In this document: positions 9,617 through 18,265 of the stretch, in pieces
Layout of the letters: each line of letters starts with the position of its first letter
Numbering within the stretch: position 1 is the first letter of the stretch
NCBI GenBank assembly: GCA_963664945.1
Contig: OY761822.1
Coordinates: 2,728,001-2,792,000 of the forward strand
DNA: 64,000 nucleotides
Direction: 5' to 3'
Source of the DNA: UBA6522 sp963664945
GTDB taxonomy: Bacteria; Pseudomonadota; Gammaproteobacteria; Steroidobacterales; Rariloculaceae
Made by a program: the position numbers and the translations under genes
Notes under the pieces: generated by a model
What the model was told of the DNA's origin: nothing
The model's input: only the letters and a program-made list of their open reading frames with translations
Database searches by the model: none

Positions 9617-9771
9617 GAGAATTCTCGGCCCCCAGGAGTGTTCGTGGCGGGGGCACCAAGCTGACGTGCGGGAACACAGTTGTTCCTACGGCGCAGGCGC
9701 CCAGAGCACCAACCCTCAGTCTATCTGAATCCCAGACTTGTGTGTCAGTCCATGGGTGTGTCAGTCCATGG
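9598..9771 (+). repeat. Two short tandem duplications downstream of the membrane fusion gene
   Basis: A 19-bp unit occurs at 9598-9616 and 9617-9635; its first copy includes the stop codon of the upstream gene. A second, 16-bp duplication lies at 9741-9771. Nothing else is visible in this 175-bp gap. Confidence 0.75.
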
Positions 9772-9791
9772 CCTTTTGAATGCCAGGATTC

Positions 9792-10178
9792 TTATTCCTC
9801 GAGAATATGGATCTCGCTGATTCGACAGTAGGTTTCATCGTCGATGATGATGGAGTCTTCTGCGTCTATCTGTCCGCCAGTGCCAGTCGTGTCGAAAAGG
9901 TTGCCAAACCCGGCTTCAGGACAGTTGTGAGCGAATGAGATGAGATATCTGACACCAAATCTGCCCCCCATGAGGACTGTGCTGGAATTGACGGGGTCCA
10001 GGGTGAATGTGGCGGGGTCCGGAACATTTTCAACCGCTATGACGCGCGAATAGCCGAGACTCTGTCCAATTTCATCGGGATTCGAACCCTGGATAGGAGG
10101 CGTGCTTGCGCAAGCTGCGAGAAGGGCGCCCAACGCAAGAGTCAGAAAAAGCCTGGTAATTTCCCTGGTTAAGTTCAT
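9792..10178 (-). CDS. Small lipoprotein, DUF6491-like
   Basis: A 128-residue protein starting at ATG 10178, preceded by a GGAGAGA site. The frame extends further upstream to 10214, but that lies inside a hairpin, so the shorter form was chosen. The signal sequence ends in the lipobox LLAAC (Cys ~19), so it is predicted to be lipid-anchored. Late residues 'DETYCRISEIHIL' resemble the cysteine-containing end of DUF6491 proteins; this assignment is tentative. It follows the TonB receptor on the same strand, separated by a stable hairpin, which suggests co-transcription. Confidence 0.7.
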   Translation of the reverse strand: MNLTREITRLFLTLALGALLAACASTPPIQGSNPDEIGQSLGYSRVIAVENVPDPATFTLDPVNSSTVLMGGRFGVRYLISFAHNCPEAGFGNLFDTTGTGGQIDAEDSIIIDDETYCRISEIHILEE

Positions 10179-10194
10179 GTTTCTCTCCTGAAGG

Positions 10195-10220
10195 AAGCCC
10201 TTGGCCGAAGCCAAGGGCTT
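10195..10220 (-). terminator. Hairpin with TTCG tetraloop between the receptor and lipoprotein genes
   Basis: An 11-bp perfect stem (AAGCCCTTGGC and its complement) closes a four-base loop that reads TTCG on the minus strand, the strand of both flanking genes. No T-run follows on either strand, so it is more likely an intercistronic stabilising or attenuating hairpin than a full intrinsic terminator. Confidence 0.6.
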
Positions 10221-10242
10221 TGAATGTTGTCCGATACTGCAA

Positions 10243-13200
10243 CTAGAACCTGTAGTTCGCCCTCACTCCAATCGAACGAGGATTACGAGGCCGGAACTGG
10301 AAGCTGTCCCGCGCAAGATCCTGGTAAACCCAGGTTTCACCCAGATAACCGGTCATGGGTGTGTTGGGAGCAGTGACGAAGTCGAGCAGCCCCATCTGCG
10401 ACACGTCATCGGGGAACCCGAAGACATTGCGAGGGGAATCTTCGTTGGTCAGGTTGGTGACATACAAGGTGGCGCTCCAGTTTGCGCCACGGACGCTGAG
10501 GTTCAGGTTGGCCGTAGTGGCTGCCGGGTACCAGTTGAAGTTGGCCGAGTTGTCGTACTGCTTGCCCTCGTGGCGAATGTCGAACCTTGCGCTGTAACGC
10601 AAATTGCCAAAGTCCACAGCATAGTTGGGACTGATGGAATAGCTGATCTCGGGTTGATTGGCGAGCGTATTGCCGTCGGTGACGTAGCAGGTGCTGGTAA
10701 GCGAATCGCCTTCACCGGGGCGCCTTACGTTCAGGCCCAGGGCAGACATATAGTCGGGCTGATCCCCAGCACCGGTGATCCCAAGAGGATTGGCCCCATC
10801 CAGCTCGGTAAAGTCGATGGCGTTGAACAGGCCGATATCGCAAAACTGGTCGTATTCGCCCTGCATGAGGCTGGCCTGCGCGCGTAAATCCCAATTTTGG
10901 TTGATGCGGAAGTTGCCTTCGATTTCCGCGCCCCTGATTTGCACGTCGCCGAAATTCAAATTGGTGGCCACGGTACCGCCGTCGGCAGAGTTTACCCACA
11001 TGTAGTTCATCCCATTAACGGTACAGGGTCCAGGGTTCGGGTCCGTATCGCCCACGAGCCCATTATCCGAACAGGGGCTGTCCAGATCGATGGATCCGTT
11101 CTGGATTTGATCCGCCCAATCGATCCAGTAAACCGCGCCGGCATAGGTCAGACGTCCACCGAGCGCATTGCCCTTGAAGCCGATTTCCATCTGGTCGATC
11201 TGCTCTTCCTTGTAAGACGTGAAGTCATCGCGGGTAAATTCGGATAAATAAGTCTCTCCCGGGATTCTCGTGGTCTGGGTGCCATCGGTGTACCACACGC
11301 CCGGGTCCGGAGTATTGTCGAATGCGTCAGCGGTGCCATCCGGTACAGGCTCTCCAGTCGTGTTGTCAATCTCGTCGATCATGGCAGCGGTTGCGTTATA
11401 GGGAATCAGTCCATTCGCAACACCGCGCTCCAGAATGGCCAGGGTATTCGCAGACAGAACGCCCACGTTGATGCCTGCCGGGTTTACGCCCTGGGCCCAC
11501 TGAAAATAGTAGCTGGTATTGTCGTTCGGATTGAACGTAAGGGACACGCGGGGAACGAAGGACCTGGTGGTGACCTCTTCGGAAAGGTTGGTGGTTTCGT
11601 TCGTTGCACCAACGATGTCGTTGGCGGATCGACCCTCTACGGAGAAGGTCCACCGGTCTGTAATGTCATAAGCGGCGTTGAAGAAAACGGCCGAGTTCTG
11701 CGCTTGCTCACCGATAATCTCGTTGTCAGGCGCAAAGGGAACATTTTCAAAGCCGGCAAGCTGCCTGAATTCATCGACGATGCCATGGAACTGCGCGGCA
11801 GCCGCAAGAAACTCCACGCCCATGCCGGGACCACCCCAGCGCTCTTCCAGGTAGTCATAATCGTAGAAGGAGGCGCCGACAACCCAGCGCAACCGGTTTT
11901 CTGCGGGAGATACCCAGCGCAGCTCGGCATACTGCTCCTCAATGTCACCAAAGCTGGGGCTGGGAACACGGGGCGCGCCCATACCGGAGAAAATTCTCCA
12001 TCTGTCAACATCACCTTCCCATTGAATGTTTGCTCCGTCAGAAAACATGTCGAAGGTGTTGACTATTCCATCATCAAGGATACCGAAGTTGTCCGGGTCG
12101 TAATAATAGAATCCCGTGGCATTTGCACGCTGGAAAGTCTCGTCGCTTTGCATGTAGGAAAACTGGATTGCACTGCCGTTTGCGAACAGCTTGTCAGCCT
12201 GGAGAGTAATACGATCGCGCCCACTCTTGGTGCCGCGTTCATCTTCAGGAATGGAGTAAGCCCGCGCCATCATGAGGATCTGCTCTTCAATGGAGAGGAC
12301 CGTGCCATCATTCATTGTGAAAGGCCCTGCCACGGGTAAGGGTATAGCCATGCCCATATCGAAGCCCATGTCGTTCAGCGCGTCCTCGACCAGGTGTTGA
12401 AGGTTCGGCGGGTTAACGTTGAGCCAATGCTCGATATCGTGCTGAGCGTAAAGGTCGCGGGCGTTATCCCAGTTACAATCCATCTCGCCAAGCAGCCAGG
12501 GGGCCATCATGCCCGCATCGACAAACACGCCGTTGCCTTCAAAGCAGGCGTCGCGCTCGGCTTGAGTAAGAAACATGACCGGCGCGCGCTGGTCGTGCGT
12601 TTCCAATGAGGTAAAGGTCATGGCCAGCCTCACCGTATCGTCGGGCTCGAATACCAGCTTGCCGCTGAGATTGCCGCCGGTGCGAGCGCCGAACTCGGTG
12701 CCATCAGCCTGATCGACATTGGTTTCGATACCCTCCAGTACCCTGTTGCCGTAATTCCCGCGGGCGTGCCAAATTTCGGGCGTGGTGCTGTCTTCATGCG
12801 AATAGTTCAGCAAGAAGCCCAGGTTTTCCAGGATGGGGCCGCCAACACTTACATTGGCTGTCCGGGTGCCGAAGTCGTTGTAGTTGAGGCCTACATTGCC
12901 CTCAAAGGTATCGCCCGGGTTCGCGGTGACGTAATTGACCGCACCGCCAAAGGTCGATCGTCCAAAAGCCGCGCTCTGCGGGCCTCGATAGACTTCAACC
13001 TGCTGAAAACCGAAAAAGCCGATGGATCCCGCGGAACCGAGAACCGGAATGCCGTCAACAAATGAGGTGACCTTGGTTCGGTTGGGAGCGACGTCATTCG
13101 CCTGGATTCCGCGAATGCTCGGAAGCGCCGCGAGCCGGTCCTCCTCTTCGTCGAAGTGAAGGCCCGGAACCATTTCATACAGATCGTACAAAGTGGTGAT

Positions 13201-13401
13201 GCCGGCGTCCTCGATCAAGGTCTCGCTGAACACCGAGGTGGATACCGGGACATCCATCAAGGATTCCTCGCGTTTCCGCGCGGTGACCACGATTTCTTCC
13301 AATGCGAGAATTGCGTCGTCTTCTTCCTGAGCGATAGAAGGCGCCGTATGGAGCATGCACACGGAAGTGCCCGCCAACAGCAATCTATTGAGATTCTTCA
13401 T
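10243..13401 (-). CDS. Large TonB-dependent outer-membrane receptor
   Basis: A 1052-residue protein, longer than most simple siderophore-type receptors. A signal peptide ends near residue 24 (SIAQ), followed by 'EEIVVTARKREESLMDVPVS' as the TonB/plug start, then 'PSIRGI' and 'QQVEVYRGPQSAAFGRSTFGGAVNYV'. A long beta-barrel ends in the aromatic 'GVRANYRF'. The plug is close in style to receptors of gammaproteobacteria and sphingomonads that import complex organics. The ligand cannot be told. The lipoprotein gene follows directly and may work with it. Confidence 0.93.
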   Translation of the reverse strand: MKNLNRLLLAGTSVCMLHTAPSIAQEEDDAILALEEIVVTARKREESLMDVPVSTSVFSETLIEDAGITTLYDLYEMVPGLHFDEEEDRLAALPSIRGIQANDVAPNRTKVTSFVDGIPVLGSAGSIGFFGFQQVEVYRGPQSAAFGRSTFGGAVNYVTANPGDTFEGNVGLNYNDFGTRTANVSVGGPILENLGFLLNYSHEDSTTPEIWHARGNYGNRVLEGIETNVDQADGTEFGARTGGNLSGKLVFEPDDTVRLAMTFTSLETHDQRAPVMFLTQAERDACFEGNGVFVDAGMMAPWLLGEMDCNWDNARDLYAQHDIEHWLNVNPPNLQHLVEDALNDMGFDMGMAIPLPVAGPFTMNDGTVLSIEEQILMMARAYSIPEDERGTKSGRDRITLQADKLFANGSAIQFSYMQSDETFQRANATGFYYYDPDNFGILDDGIVNTFDMFSDGANIQWEGDVDRWRIFSGMGAPRVPSPSFGDIEEQYAELRWVSPAENRLRWVVGASFYDYDYLEERWGGPGMGVEFLAAAAQFHGIVDEFRQLAGFENVPFAPDNEIIGEQAQNSAVFFNAAYDITDRWTFSVEGRSANDIVGATNETTNLSEEVTTRSFVPRVSLTFNPNDNTSYYFQWAQGVNPAGINVGVLSANTLAILERGVANGLIPYNATAAMIDEIDNTTGEPVPDGTADAFDNTPDPGVWYTDGTQTTRIPGETYLSEFTRDDFTSYKEEQIDQMEIGFKGNALGGRLTYAGAVYWIDWADQIQNGSIDLDSPCSDNGLVGDTDPNPGPCTVNGMNYMWVNSADGGTVATNLNFGDVQIRGAEIEGNFRINQNWDLRAQASLMQGEYDQFCDIGLFNAIDFTELDGANPLGITGAGDQPDYMSALGLNVRRPGEGDSLTSTCYVTDGNTLANQPEISYSISPNYAVDFGNLRYSARFDIRHEGKQYDNSANFNWYPAATTANLNLSVRGANWSATLYVTNLTNEDSPRNVFGFPDDVSQMGLLDFVTAPNTPMTGYLGETWVYQDLARDSFQFRPRNPRSIGVRANYRF

Positions 13402-13595
13402 CTAATCCACCCCTGCCTGGTTGTGTTCGGATACCCCAAGAATCATCGACCGACCAGATTGTTGCGAAAATACAACTTTTTTGGCGGTCAAACTGTCGTG
13501 AGGAGACTATACAAGCCAAATGTGGAGAGAAAATGGAGATTGGCGACTTCAGCATGAGCGCCGGCGGCGAAACCGCGCAAGCTTCATATGCGAAA

Positions 13596-14156
13596 TTACT
13601 GCTCCGTCATCTCCGTGCGAGTACCCCATCGCTGGTACCGCAGGGCTTCATCGCCACAGCGTTGCAGATGAAGAGTACGGGCCTGACGCTCGTTGGGTGC
13701 GTCCACGGGGCCGCCCAGCCAGCTTGTCGGACCCGCCGTGAGACATAGCTCGGGATGCTGGGCTGATACAAACTGGCCGTTGTCCCGGAGTTCGAAGCTC
13801 TGTTCCTCAATGTCGGCGCATTCGGTAAGCGTGATTGTGGCTCCTGGCTCGGCGCCATCGAGCTGAGCGCACAGGTCCACTGACAAGATGCGGATTTTTC
13901 CAGCGGCGATATCGCCCGTGTCCATTGCCTGATCGGCCGTCAGCTCCCCCTGAAAGCTATAGCATGTGTGGGTCTGAAGAGGTGTATCGAGCTGCATGCC
14001 CTGTGGCGGACCGTTGGTGTCGATGCAGTAGTGATTCAAAATGCCGTCGATACGATCCAACAGGTAGACTTCCACAACTTCAGCCGACAACTGAACGGAC
14101 ATGGAAGCTGTTGCCAGTGCAACAGTGGCCAGCAAGGCGCTACTGATCGGTCTCAT
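13596..14156 (-). CDS. Exported ricin-type beta-trefoil lectin-like protein
   Basis: A 186-residue protein with a signal peptide (cleavage near LSA-EV, residue ~25). The body has paired cysteines and the loosely repeated pattern of beta-trefoil domains: 'CIDTNGPPQGMQLDTPLQTHTCYS', then 'DLCAQLDGAEPGATITLTEC', then 'ELCLTAGP...LHLQRC'. Each repeat ends in a C that would pair with the preceding one. Such domains bind sugars or act as modules of secreted enzymes; here no catalytic domain is attached. AGGGA precedes the ATG. It lies upstream of the receptor gene on the same strand with a 194-bp gap. Confidence 0.6.
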   Translation of the reverse strand: MRPISSALLATVALATASMSVQLSAEVVEVYLLDRIDGILNHYCIDTNGPPQGMQLDTPLQTHTCYSFQGELTADQAMDTGDIAAGKIRILSVDLCAQLDGAEPGATITLTECADIEEQSFELRDNGQFVSAQHPELCLTAGPTSWLGGPVDAPNERQARTLHLQRCGDEALRYQRWGTRTEMTEQ

Positions 14157-14301
14157 ATGGGTTCCCTGACGAAGGTTTGTAGTAAATCCCCAAGATCAAC
14201 GAGTGCCATCGGATAGGGCTCACCGAAAATGGACAGGGCCTGTCTGGGAGAGCAATCGTGCCGATGGGGCCGGCCAGCGCCAGAATCTTCAGGTATTTCA
14301 T
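14140..14301 (-). other. Short ORF with signal-like start, probably a remnant or non-coding
   Basis: The 346-bp stretch between the lectin gene and the oxidoreductase remnant holds one candidate: ATG 14301 begins 'MKYLKILALAG', a plausible export signal, but the remaining ~40 residues have no recognisable fold and the end overlaps the lectin start by 17 nt. A different frame continues with a more protein-like sequence, which suggests a frameshifted remnant. Otherwise I see nothing here. Confidence 0.2.
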
Positions 14302-14502
14302 CTTGCTCACCAGTCGCACCGGGGGTAGCTGGAATCTGTGGATCACCCCCAACCATACAGGCAAATTGTGGAGTGACGATGGAGCAAGGCGGCTGCCGCT
14401 CGGATGAAGGGTTCGGTCGTGCTCCGTGATGGCGGTTCTGTCCTTTCCGGTGTTGTCTTCAAAGTTCCCGGTTACCGGAAAGCTCACTTGGTGGCTGAGT
14501 CT

Positions 14503-14772
14503 CTACTGCTGGTTTGCCATCCCGGCATCGACGATCAGAACGATCTTGCCGGTCGTGCCGACATTGTGATTCAGGTCCTGGGCGGCGCCGGCTTCCTCCA
14601 ACGGGAAGGTCTCGTCTACGTTCAACCGGTAGTGACCGTCTCTGGCGAGTTGCGCCACCTCCGCCAGAATCAATGTGTTCGGCCAGCCGAATTCGCCTCC
14701 GATTCGGGAGCAGTCAACGCCTTTTTCTTCGCAGAGCGCGGGATCGGCAGCGCCGGCGATTGGATGTTTCAT
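14503..14772 (-). pseudogene. C-terminal remnant of a zinc-type/quinone oxidoreductase (MDR family)
   Basis: An 89-codon open frame whose second half, 'LAEVAQLARDGHYRLNVDET' followed by 'FPLEEAGAAQDLN' and 'GKIVLIV', is the typical end of medium-chain dehydrogenase/reductases. The cofactor-binding Rossmann core and the N-terminal catalytic domain are absent; full-length members have about 320-340 residues. It is therefore a decayed fragment. The preceding ~40 residues do not look like the family, so the true boundary is probably near 14690. Confidence 0.5.
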
Positions 14773-14934
14773 CGATCGTCTCCAGGAAAGTTCGTGAGGA
14801 AATTATGACAGACAGCAGGTACAACTTACCTTTCCATCCATCGTCTCTCCACATTCGTAACGTACCATGCAGCAATGAATCGGCCATGTCGGCTGAGGTG
14901 CGGTTGGCGTTTTCTGACCCGGATGGGGCTTTCC

Positions 14935-15603
14935 ATGAATAATCGAACTACCGTCTATCTCGCGTGCGTGGCCAGTCTGGTGATTCCGCTGGCCGGCAGC
15001 GCCAACGAACCGGTTCCGTTGACGATCAGGGCGGACGTGTGGGTGGACAACTGGTTTGCCCTGTACGTCGGAGACGAATTGGTCAAGGAAGATTCAGTTC
15101 CATTTAACACCGAACAATCCTTCAATTCCGAATCGTTTACTTTCGAGACCGATCCGTCGGCTGTGCTCAGTATCCTGATAAGGGACTACATTGAAAACGA
15201 CACCGGTCTGGAATATATCGGGTCGCGCCGGCAGATGTCGGGCGACGGGGGATTTATCGCCCAGTTCGTCGACACGGAGACGAACAGCCCCGTGGCGATA
15301 TCGGATGAAAGCTGGCGTTGCCTGGCGATTCACCAGGCGCCAATCAACAGGATTTGCGAACGTTCTTCGAACCCGGAACAGGATTGCGAGGCAATCATCC
15401 AGCCGGAGCCCGACAATTGGAAGGACGCCGACTTTGACGACAGCGCCTGGCCTGAGGCCGTCGTGCGCACGCGGCAGGAGGTTCGACCCATGGGTGGGTT
15501 CAATCAGGTCACGTGGGACAGCGAAGCCAGATTGATCTGGACGGCGGATCTGGAAACGGACAATACCTTGTTGTGCCGGTTCACCATTTCCGCGCCGGAG
15601 TAG
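14935..15603 (+). CDS. Exported protein with galactose-binding-like fold, function unknown
   Basis: A 222-residue protein. ATG 14935 starts a signal peptide ending near GSA (residue ~22); the in-frame start at 14875 would place a charged stretch before the signal and was rejected. The sequence is acidic and contains 'WKDADFDDSAWPEA', a pattern often seen in jelly-roll carbohydrate-binding domains, and three spaced cysteines ('WRCLAI', 'NRICER', 'QDCEAI'). It carries no catalytic motif I recognise. It is followed by a repeat-rich gap and an IS630 element. Confidence 0.55.
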   Translation: MNNRTTVYLACVASLVIPLAGSANEPVPLTIRADVWVDNWFALYVGDELVKEDSVPFNTEQSFNSESFTFETDPSAVLSILIRDYIENDTGLEYIGSRRQMSGDGGFIAQFVDTETNSPVAISDESWRCLAIHQAPINRICERSSNPEQDCEAIIQPEPDNWKDADFDDSAWPEAVVRTRQEVRPMGGFNQVTWDSEARLIWTADLETDNTLLCRFTISAPE

Positions 15604-15639
15604 TCGAGGAGCTATCGGCGAGCCGGCACGAGGTTGGAG

Positions 15640-15808
15640 GGAACTTCTGGCAGCCCGTGGCAAAAGTCGCGCGAGCACCGAGACCGGCGAGGCGCCCGGC
15701 TGGCAAGGCGCGAGGAGGGAGAATATCGGGTATATTCGACCGACGAGCAACGCAGCCGGCCGGGATGAATCGTCGGTCGAATGCCGCGGGACTTTTGCCA
15801 CGGGCTGC
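15640..15808. repeat. Inverted-repeat-rich intergenic element, dispersed family
   Basis: Two nested inverted repeats are visible: GGCAAAAGTC near 15659 against GACTTTTGCC near 15790, and ATTCGACCGACGA near 15735 against TCGTCGGTCGAAT near 15769. Parts of the left arm recur at 5539-5559 (AAAGTCGCGCG with AGCACCGAG) and, more weakly, at 59673-59729. This looks like a REP- or MITE-like dispersed element. The IS630 copy has inserted right beside it. Confidence 0.45.
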
Positions 15809-15810
15809 TA

Positions 15811-17000
15811 GTGTAGCGTCTCGTAATTGACTATACACTATGTATCTTCCCGTGAGCTTCCCTGGCGCGTTGGATTTTTGCCAGGATCGCCTGCCCGGAT
15901 TGTTTCCAGACATACGGCTTGGGGTTCAGGTTGCGTTCCTCCAGATAACCCGTGATGGTTTCGACCAACTCGCCGACGCCGCGGAAGCTGCCGCCGCGAA
16001 TGACGTCCTGGGTGAGGTCCCTGAAGAAACGCTCCACCAGGTTCATCCAGGAACTCGACGTGGGCGTGAAGTGCATGACGACCCGGTCGATGCCGTGCGC
16101 CTTGCGGAAGCGCTGGTTGTGCCATTTGACCCAGGACTTCACCTTGGCGTGCTTGTGGGTGGCGTAGTTGTCCACGATCAAGTGCAAGCTCACGTCGGGC
16201 GGCGCCTCCCGGTTCAACTGGCGCAGGAAGTCCAGCCACTGCCGGTGCGTGTGCCGGGCGGCGGTGCGGCTGAAGATCTTGCCGTCCAGATACGACAGCG
16301 CGGCGAACAGCGTGACGGTGCCGTGGCGCTTGTAGTCGTGCGTCCGCGTGCGGGTGTATCCGCGCATGACGGGAAAGCCGGGCTGGCTGCGTTCCAGGGC
16401 TTGGCACTGGCTCTTCTCGTCGCAACACAGCACCAACGCCCGGTCCGGCGGATTCAGGTACAACCCGACCACGTCCCAGAACTTCTTCTCGAAGTGCTTG
16501 TCGTTGGACAGCTTGAACGTGCGGGTCGCGTGCGGCTTGATGTCGTTGGCGCTCCACAGCCGTTGCACGGTCGCCTTGGACACCCCGGCCGCCCCGGCCA
16601 TGCTCCTCACCGACCAGCGGTTGCGGTTCGGCGGCGGGCGCGTCGCCCCGAGAATGATACGCTCGCGCACGTCCGGAGCGATGCGCGGCTTGCGTCCCCG
16701 GCCCTTGGCGTCGGCCAAACCCGCCGGGCCCGACGCGCGGAAGCGCCGCTCCCACTTGATCACGGTCGCGCGGCTGACGCCCACTTCCAGCGCCGTCTCC
16801 GCCTGGCTCAGCCCGTCCGCCCGGCGCAGCACGATCGCAGCGCGCCGGTGGTCCCGCTGCGCCGCCGTGGGCCGGTTCAGCACCGATTCCAACGTCCGCC
16901 GCTGCTCCGCGGTGATGCTCAATGCGCGAATGGGCTGTGGCATGCCTCGCAGGGTGCCGGAATGTCATTGAACAGTCAATCTATTTGTGAGACGGTACAC
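15811..17000. mobile_element. IS630-family insertion sequence, 1190 bp, complete
   Basis: The ends are GTGTAGCGTCTCG (left) and the complement of a right end reading GTGTACCGTCTCA, imperfect terminal inverted repeats with 12 of 13 matches or close to it. TA dinucleotides at 15809-15810 and 17001-17002 are the target duplication typical of IS630/Tc1-mariner elements. It contains one transposase gene on the minus strand. Both ends and the gene look intact. Confidence 0.92.
15831..16943 (-). CDS. IS630-family DDE transposase
   Basis: A 370-residue transposase. N-terminal HTH domains ('LSQAETALEVGVSRATVIKW' and 'SMAGAAGVSKATVQRLW') are followed by the catalytic RNase-H fold: first Asp in 'LCCDEKSQ', second in 'LIVDNYATHKH', and the Glu in 'NLVERFFRDLT' after the spacing typical of IS630. 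Length is normal and there is no frameshift, so this copy may be active. The stop lies about 20 bp inside the left terminal repeat. Confidence 0.95.
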   Translation of the reverse strand: MPQPIRALSITAEQRRTLESVLNRPTAAQRDHRRAAIVLRRADGLSQAETALEVGVSRATVIKWERRFRASGPAGLADAKGRGRKPRIAPDVRERIILGATRPPPNRNRWSVRSMAGAAGVSKATVQRLWSANDIKPHATRTFKLSNDKHFEKKFWDVVGLYLNPPDRALVLCCDEKSQCQALERSQPGFPVMRGYTRTRTHDYKRHGTVTLFAALSYLDGKIFSRTAARHTHRQWLDFLRQLNREAPPDVSLHLIVDNYATHKHAKVKSWVKWHNQRFRKAHGIDRVVMHFTPTSSSWMNLVERFFRDLTQDVIRGGSFRGVGELVETITGYLEERNLNPKPYVWKQSGQAILAKIQRAREAHGKIHSV

Positions 17001-17062
17001 TAGTGTCGCGGTCTTCTCGTTGCGATTATTCTGGCGAAAGCGAACAACGGAGGGAACAGTCC

Positions 17063-18265
17063 GTGAGTACAAGACGAATAAGGTTGATTTGCAGAGCGGT
17101 ACCTTGTGCCGTGCTTGCGCCCCTGGTTCTCCTCGGTTGTTCCGCCGGTTCAGGGCCTGGCGATGCATTTGCGCAAGGTGATGGCGACACCCAAAGACCT
17201 CGCGATGTTCCCGCGCGCATGGAGAGTGTGACCACCCTGTCGCCTTCCGAGCATTGTGCCGCGGTGATCGCCTCGGTGTTGGAAGCGGGATTCGACGACG
17301 AGGCAAGGGTGACTTGCCACGCCGATCGCGCGCTCATTCATTCCGACAGCTACGCGAGCCACGAAATGATGACGGGCATCGTGGGCACGAATGAGCAAAT
17401 CCCCCTGCCGGCCCCGGGGTACCACGCGCCGGTTCACTTCAATTCGGCCTTCACCGGAACGCCTCAGACCCGCGACTCCTCGCTGGCGATCGCGGTCAAC
17501 GGCATACCGATCTTCGACTACAGCGCCGGTGGAGAAATGAGCGTAGACGACCTCTACTACCATCAACCGCATGTCGATACGCTGCTTCGCCAGGAGATCG
17601 ATTACTGCGGCGGTCATGTAGGCAGGGGCGACGACTACCACTACCACGAACTGCCTCGCTGCATGATCGAGCAAATGGATAACAGGGATGACAATCCCAT
17701 CATTGCCTGGGGGTTCGACGGCTTCCCGATGTATGGGAACAACAACCCGGATGGCTCACCCATCGCGCCGGGAATCCTCGACGTTTGCAATGGCCAGATC
17801 GATCCGGTATTCGGCTATCGCTATCACACCTCCGGGGAACCGCCCTACATCATCCAGTGCCTGGTCGGGGAAGTGGGCGATCTGAGTGCGGTGCCTACCA
17901 TAGGAATCAATCGTCCCTCCGGAAGACCCACGCTGGTGGAGGACCTGGCCTTCACCCACGATGGCGCCGGTACCGGGCTCCTGACCTACAACTACGAGGG
18001 CGAGTCCTACTATATCCAGTCCTGGGCGACGGACGACGAGAGCTGCTTTGAAGTCGAATGGAAGACAGTCACCAATGGCGGGGTTGTAGAGTCCGGCGAA
18101 TATTGTCACATCATCAGGACGGGCGGCGGCATGGGCGGACCACCCGGCGGCGGCATGGGCGGACCACCCGGCGGCGGCATGGGGGAACCTTCCGGCGGTG
18201 GAATGGGCGGAACACCCGGCGGCGGCATGGAGGAACCTTCCGGCGGCGGAATGGGTGCGCCATGA
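17063..18265 (+). CDS. YHYH-domain lipoprotein with glycine-rich repeat tail
   Basis: A 400-residue protein. GTG 17063 is preceded by GGAGGG and gives a lipoprotein signal with lipobox 'LLGCS'; the upstream GTG at 17003 lies at the IS630 target site and was rejected. The middle holds the YHYH motif ('DDYHYHELPRC'), 'GFDGFPMYG' and 'GYRYHTSGEPPYIIQC', the core of the YHYH family. The last ~45 residues are GGGMG-PPGG-type repeats encoded by a 24-bp tandem repeat. It is predicted to be anchored in the outer membrane. The stop overlaps the next start (ATGA). Biochemical role is unknown. Confidence 0.8.
   Translation: MSTRRIRLICRAVPCAVLAPLVLLGCSAGSGPGDAFAQGDGDTQRPRDVPARMESVTTLSPSEHCAAVIASVLEAGFDDEARVTCHADRALIHSDSYASHEMMTGIVGTNEQIPLPAPGYHAPVHFNSAFTGTPQTRDSSLAIAVNGIPIFDYSAGGEMSVDDLYYHQPHVDTLLRQEIDYCGGHVGRGDDYHYHELPRCMIEQMDNRDDNPIIAWGFDGFPMYGNNNPDGSPIAPGILDVCNGQIDPVFGYRYHTSGEPPYIIQCLVGEVGDLSAVPTIGINRPSGRPTLVEDLAFTHDGAGTGLLTYNYEGESYYIQSWATDDESCFEVEWKTVTNGGVVESGEYCHIIRTGGGMGGPPGGGMGGPPGGGMGEPSGGGMGGTPGGGMEEPSGGGMGAP
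18122..18262 (+). repeat. 24-bp tandem repeat coding for GGGMGxPx units
   Basis: About six copies of a GGCGGCGGCATGGGCGGACC-like unit with drift between copies. They encode the flexible Gly/Met/Pro tail of the YHYH lipoprotein and are likely to vary in number between strains. Confidence 0.85.

Noticed and set aside
15840..17003. 387-codon plus-strand frame across the IS630 element
   Set aside because: Antisense of the transposase, which has all three catalytic acids on the other strand.
18122..18262. Possible CRISPR array
   Set aside because: The units are contiguous, in frame with the YHYH gene and have no spacers; it is a coding repeat. No CRISPR array or cas gene was seen anywhere in the window.
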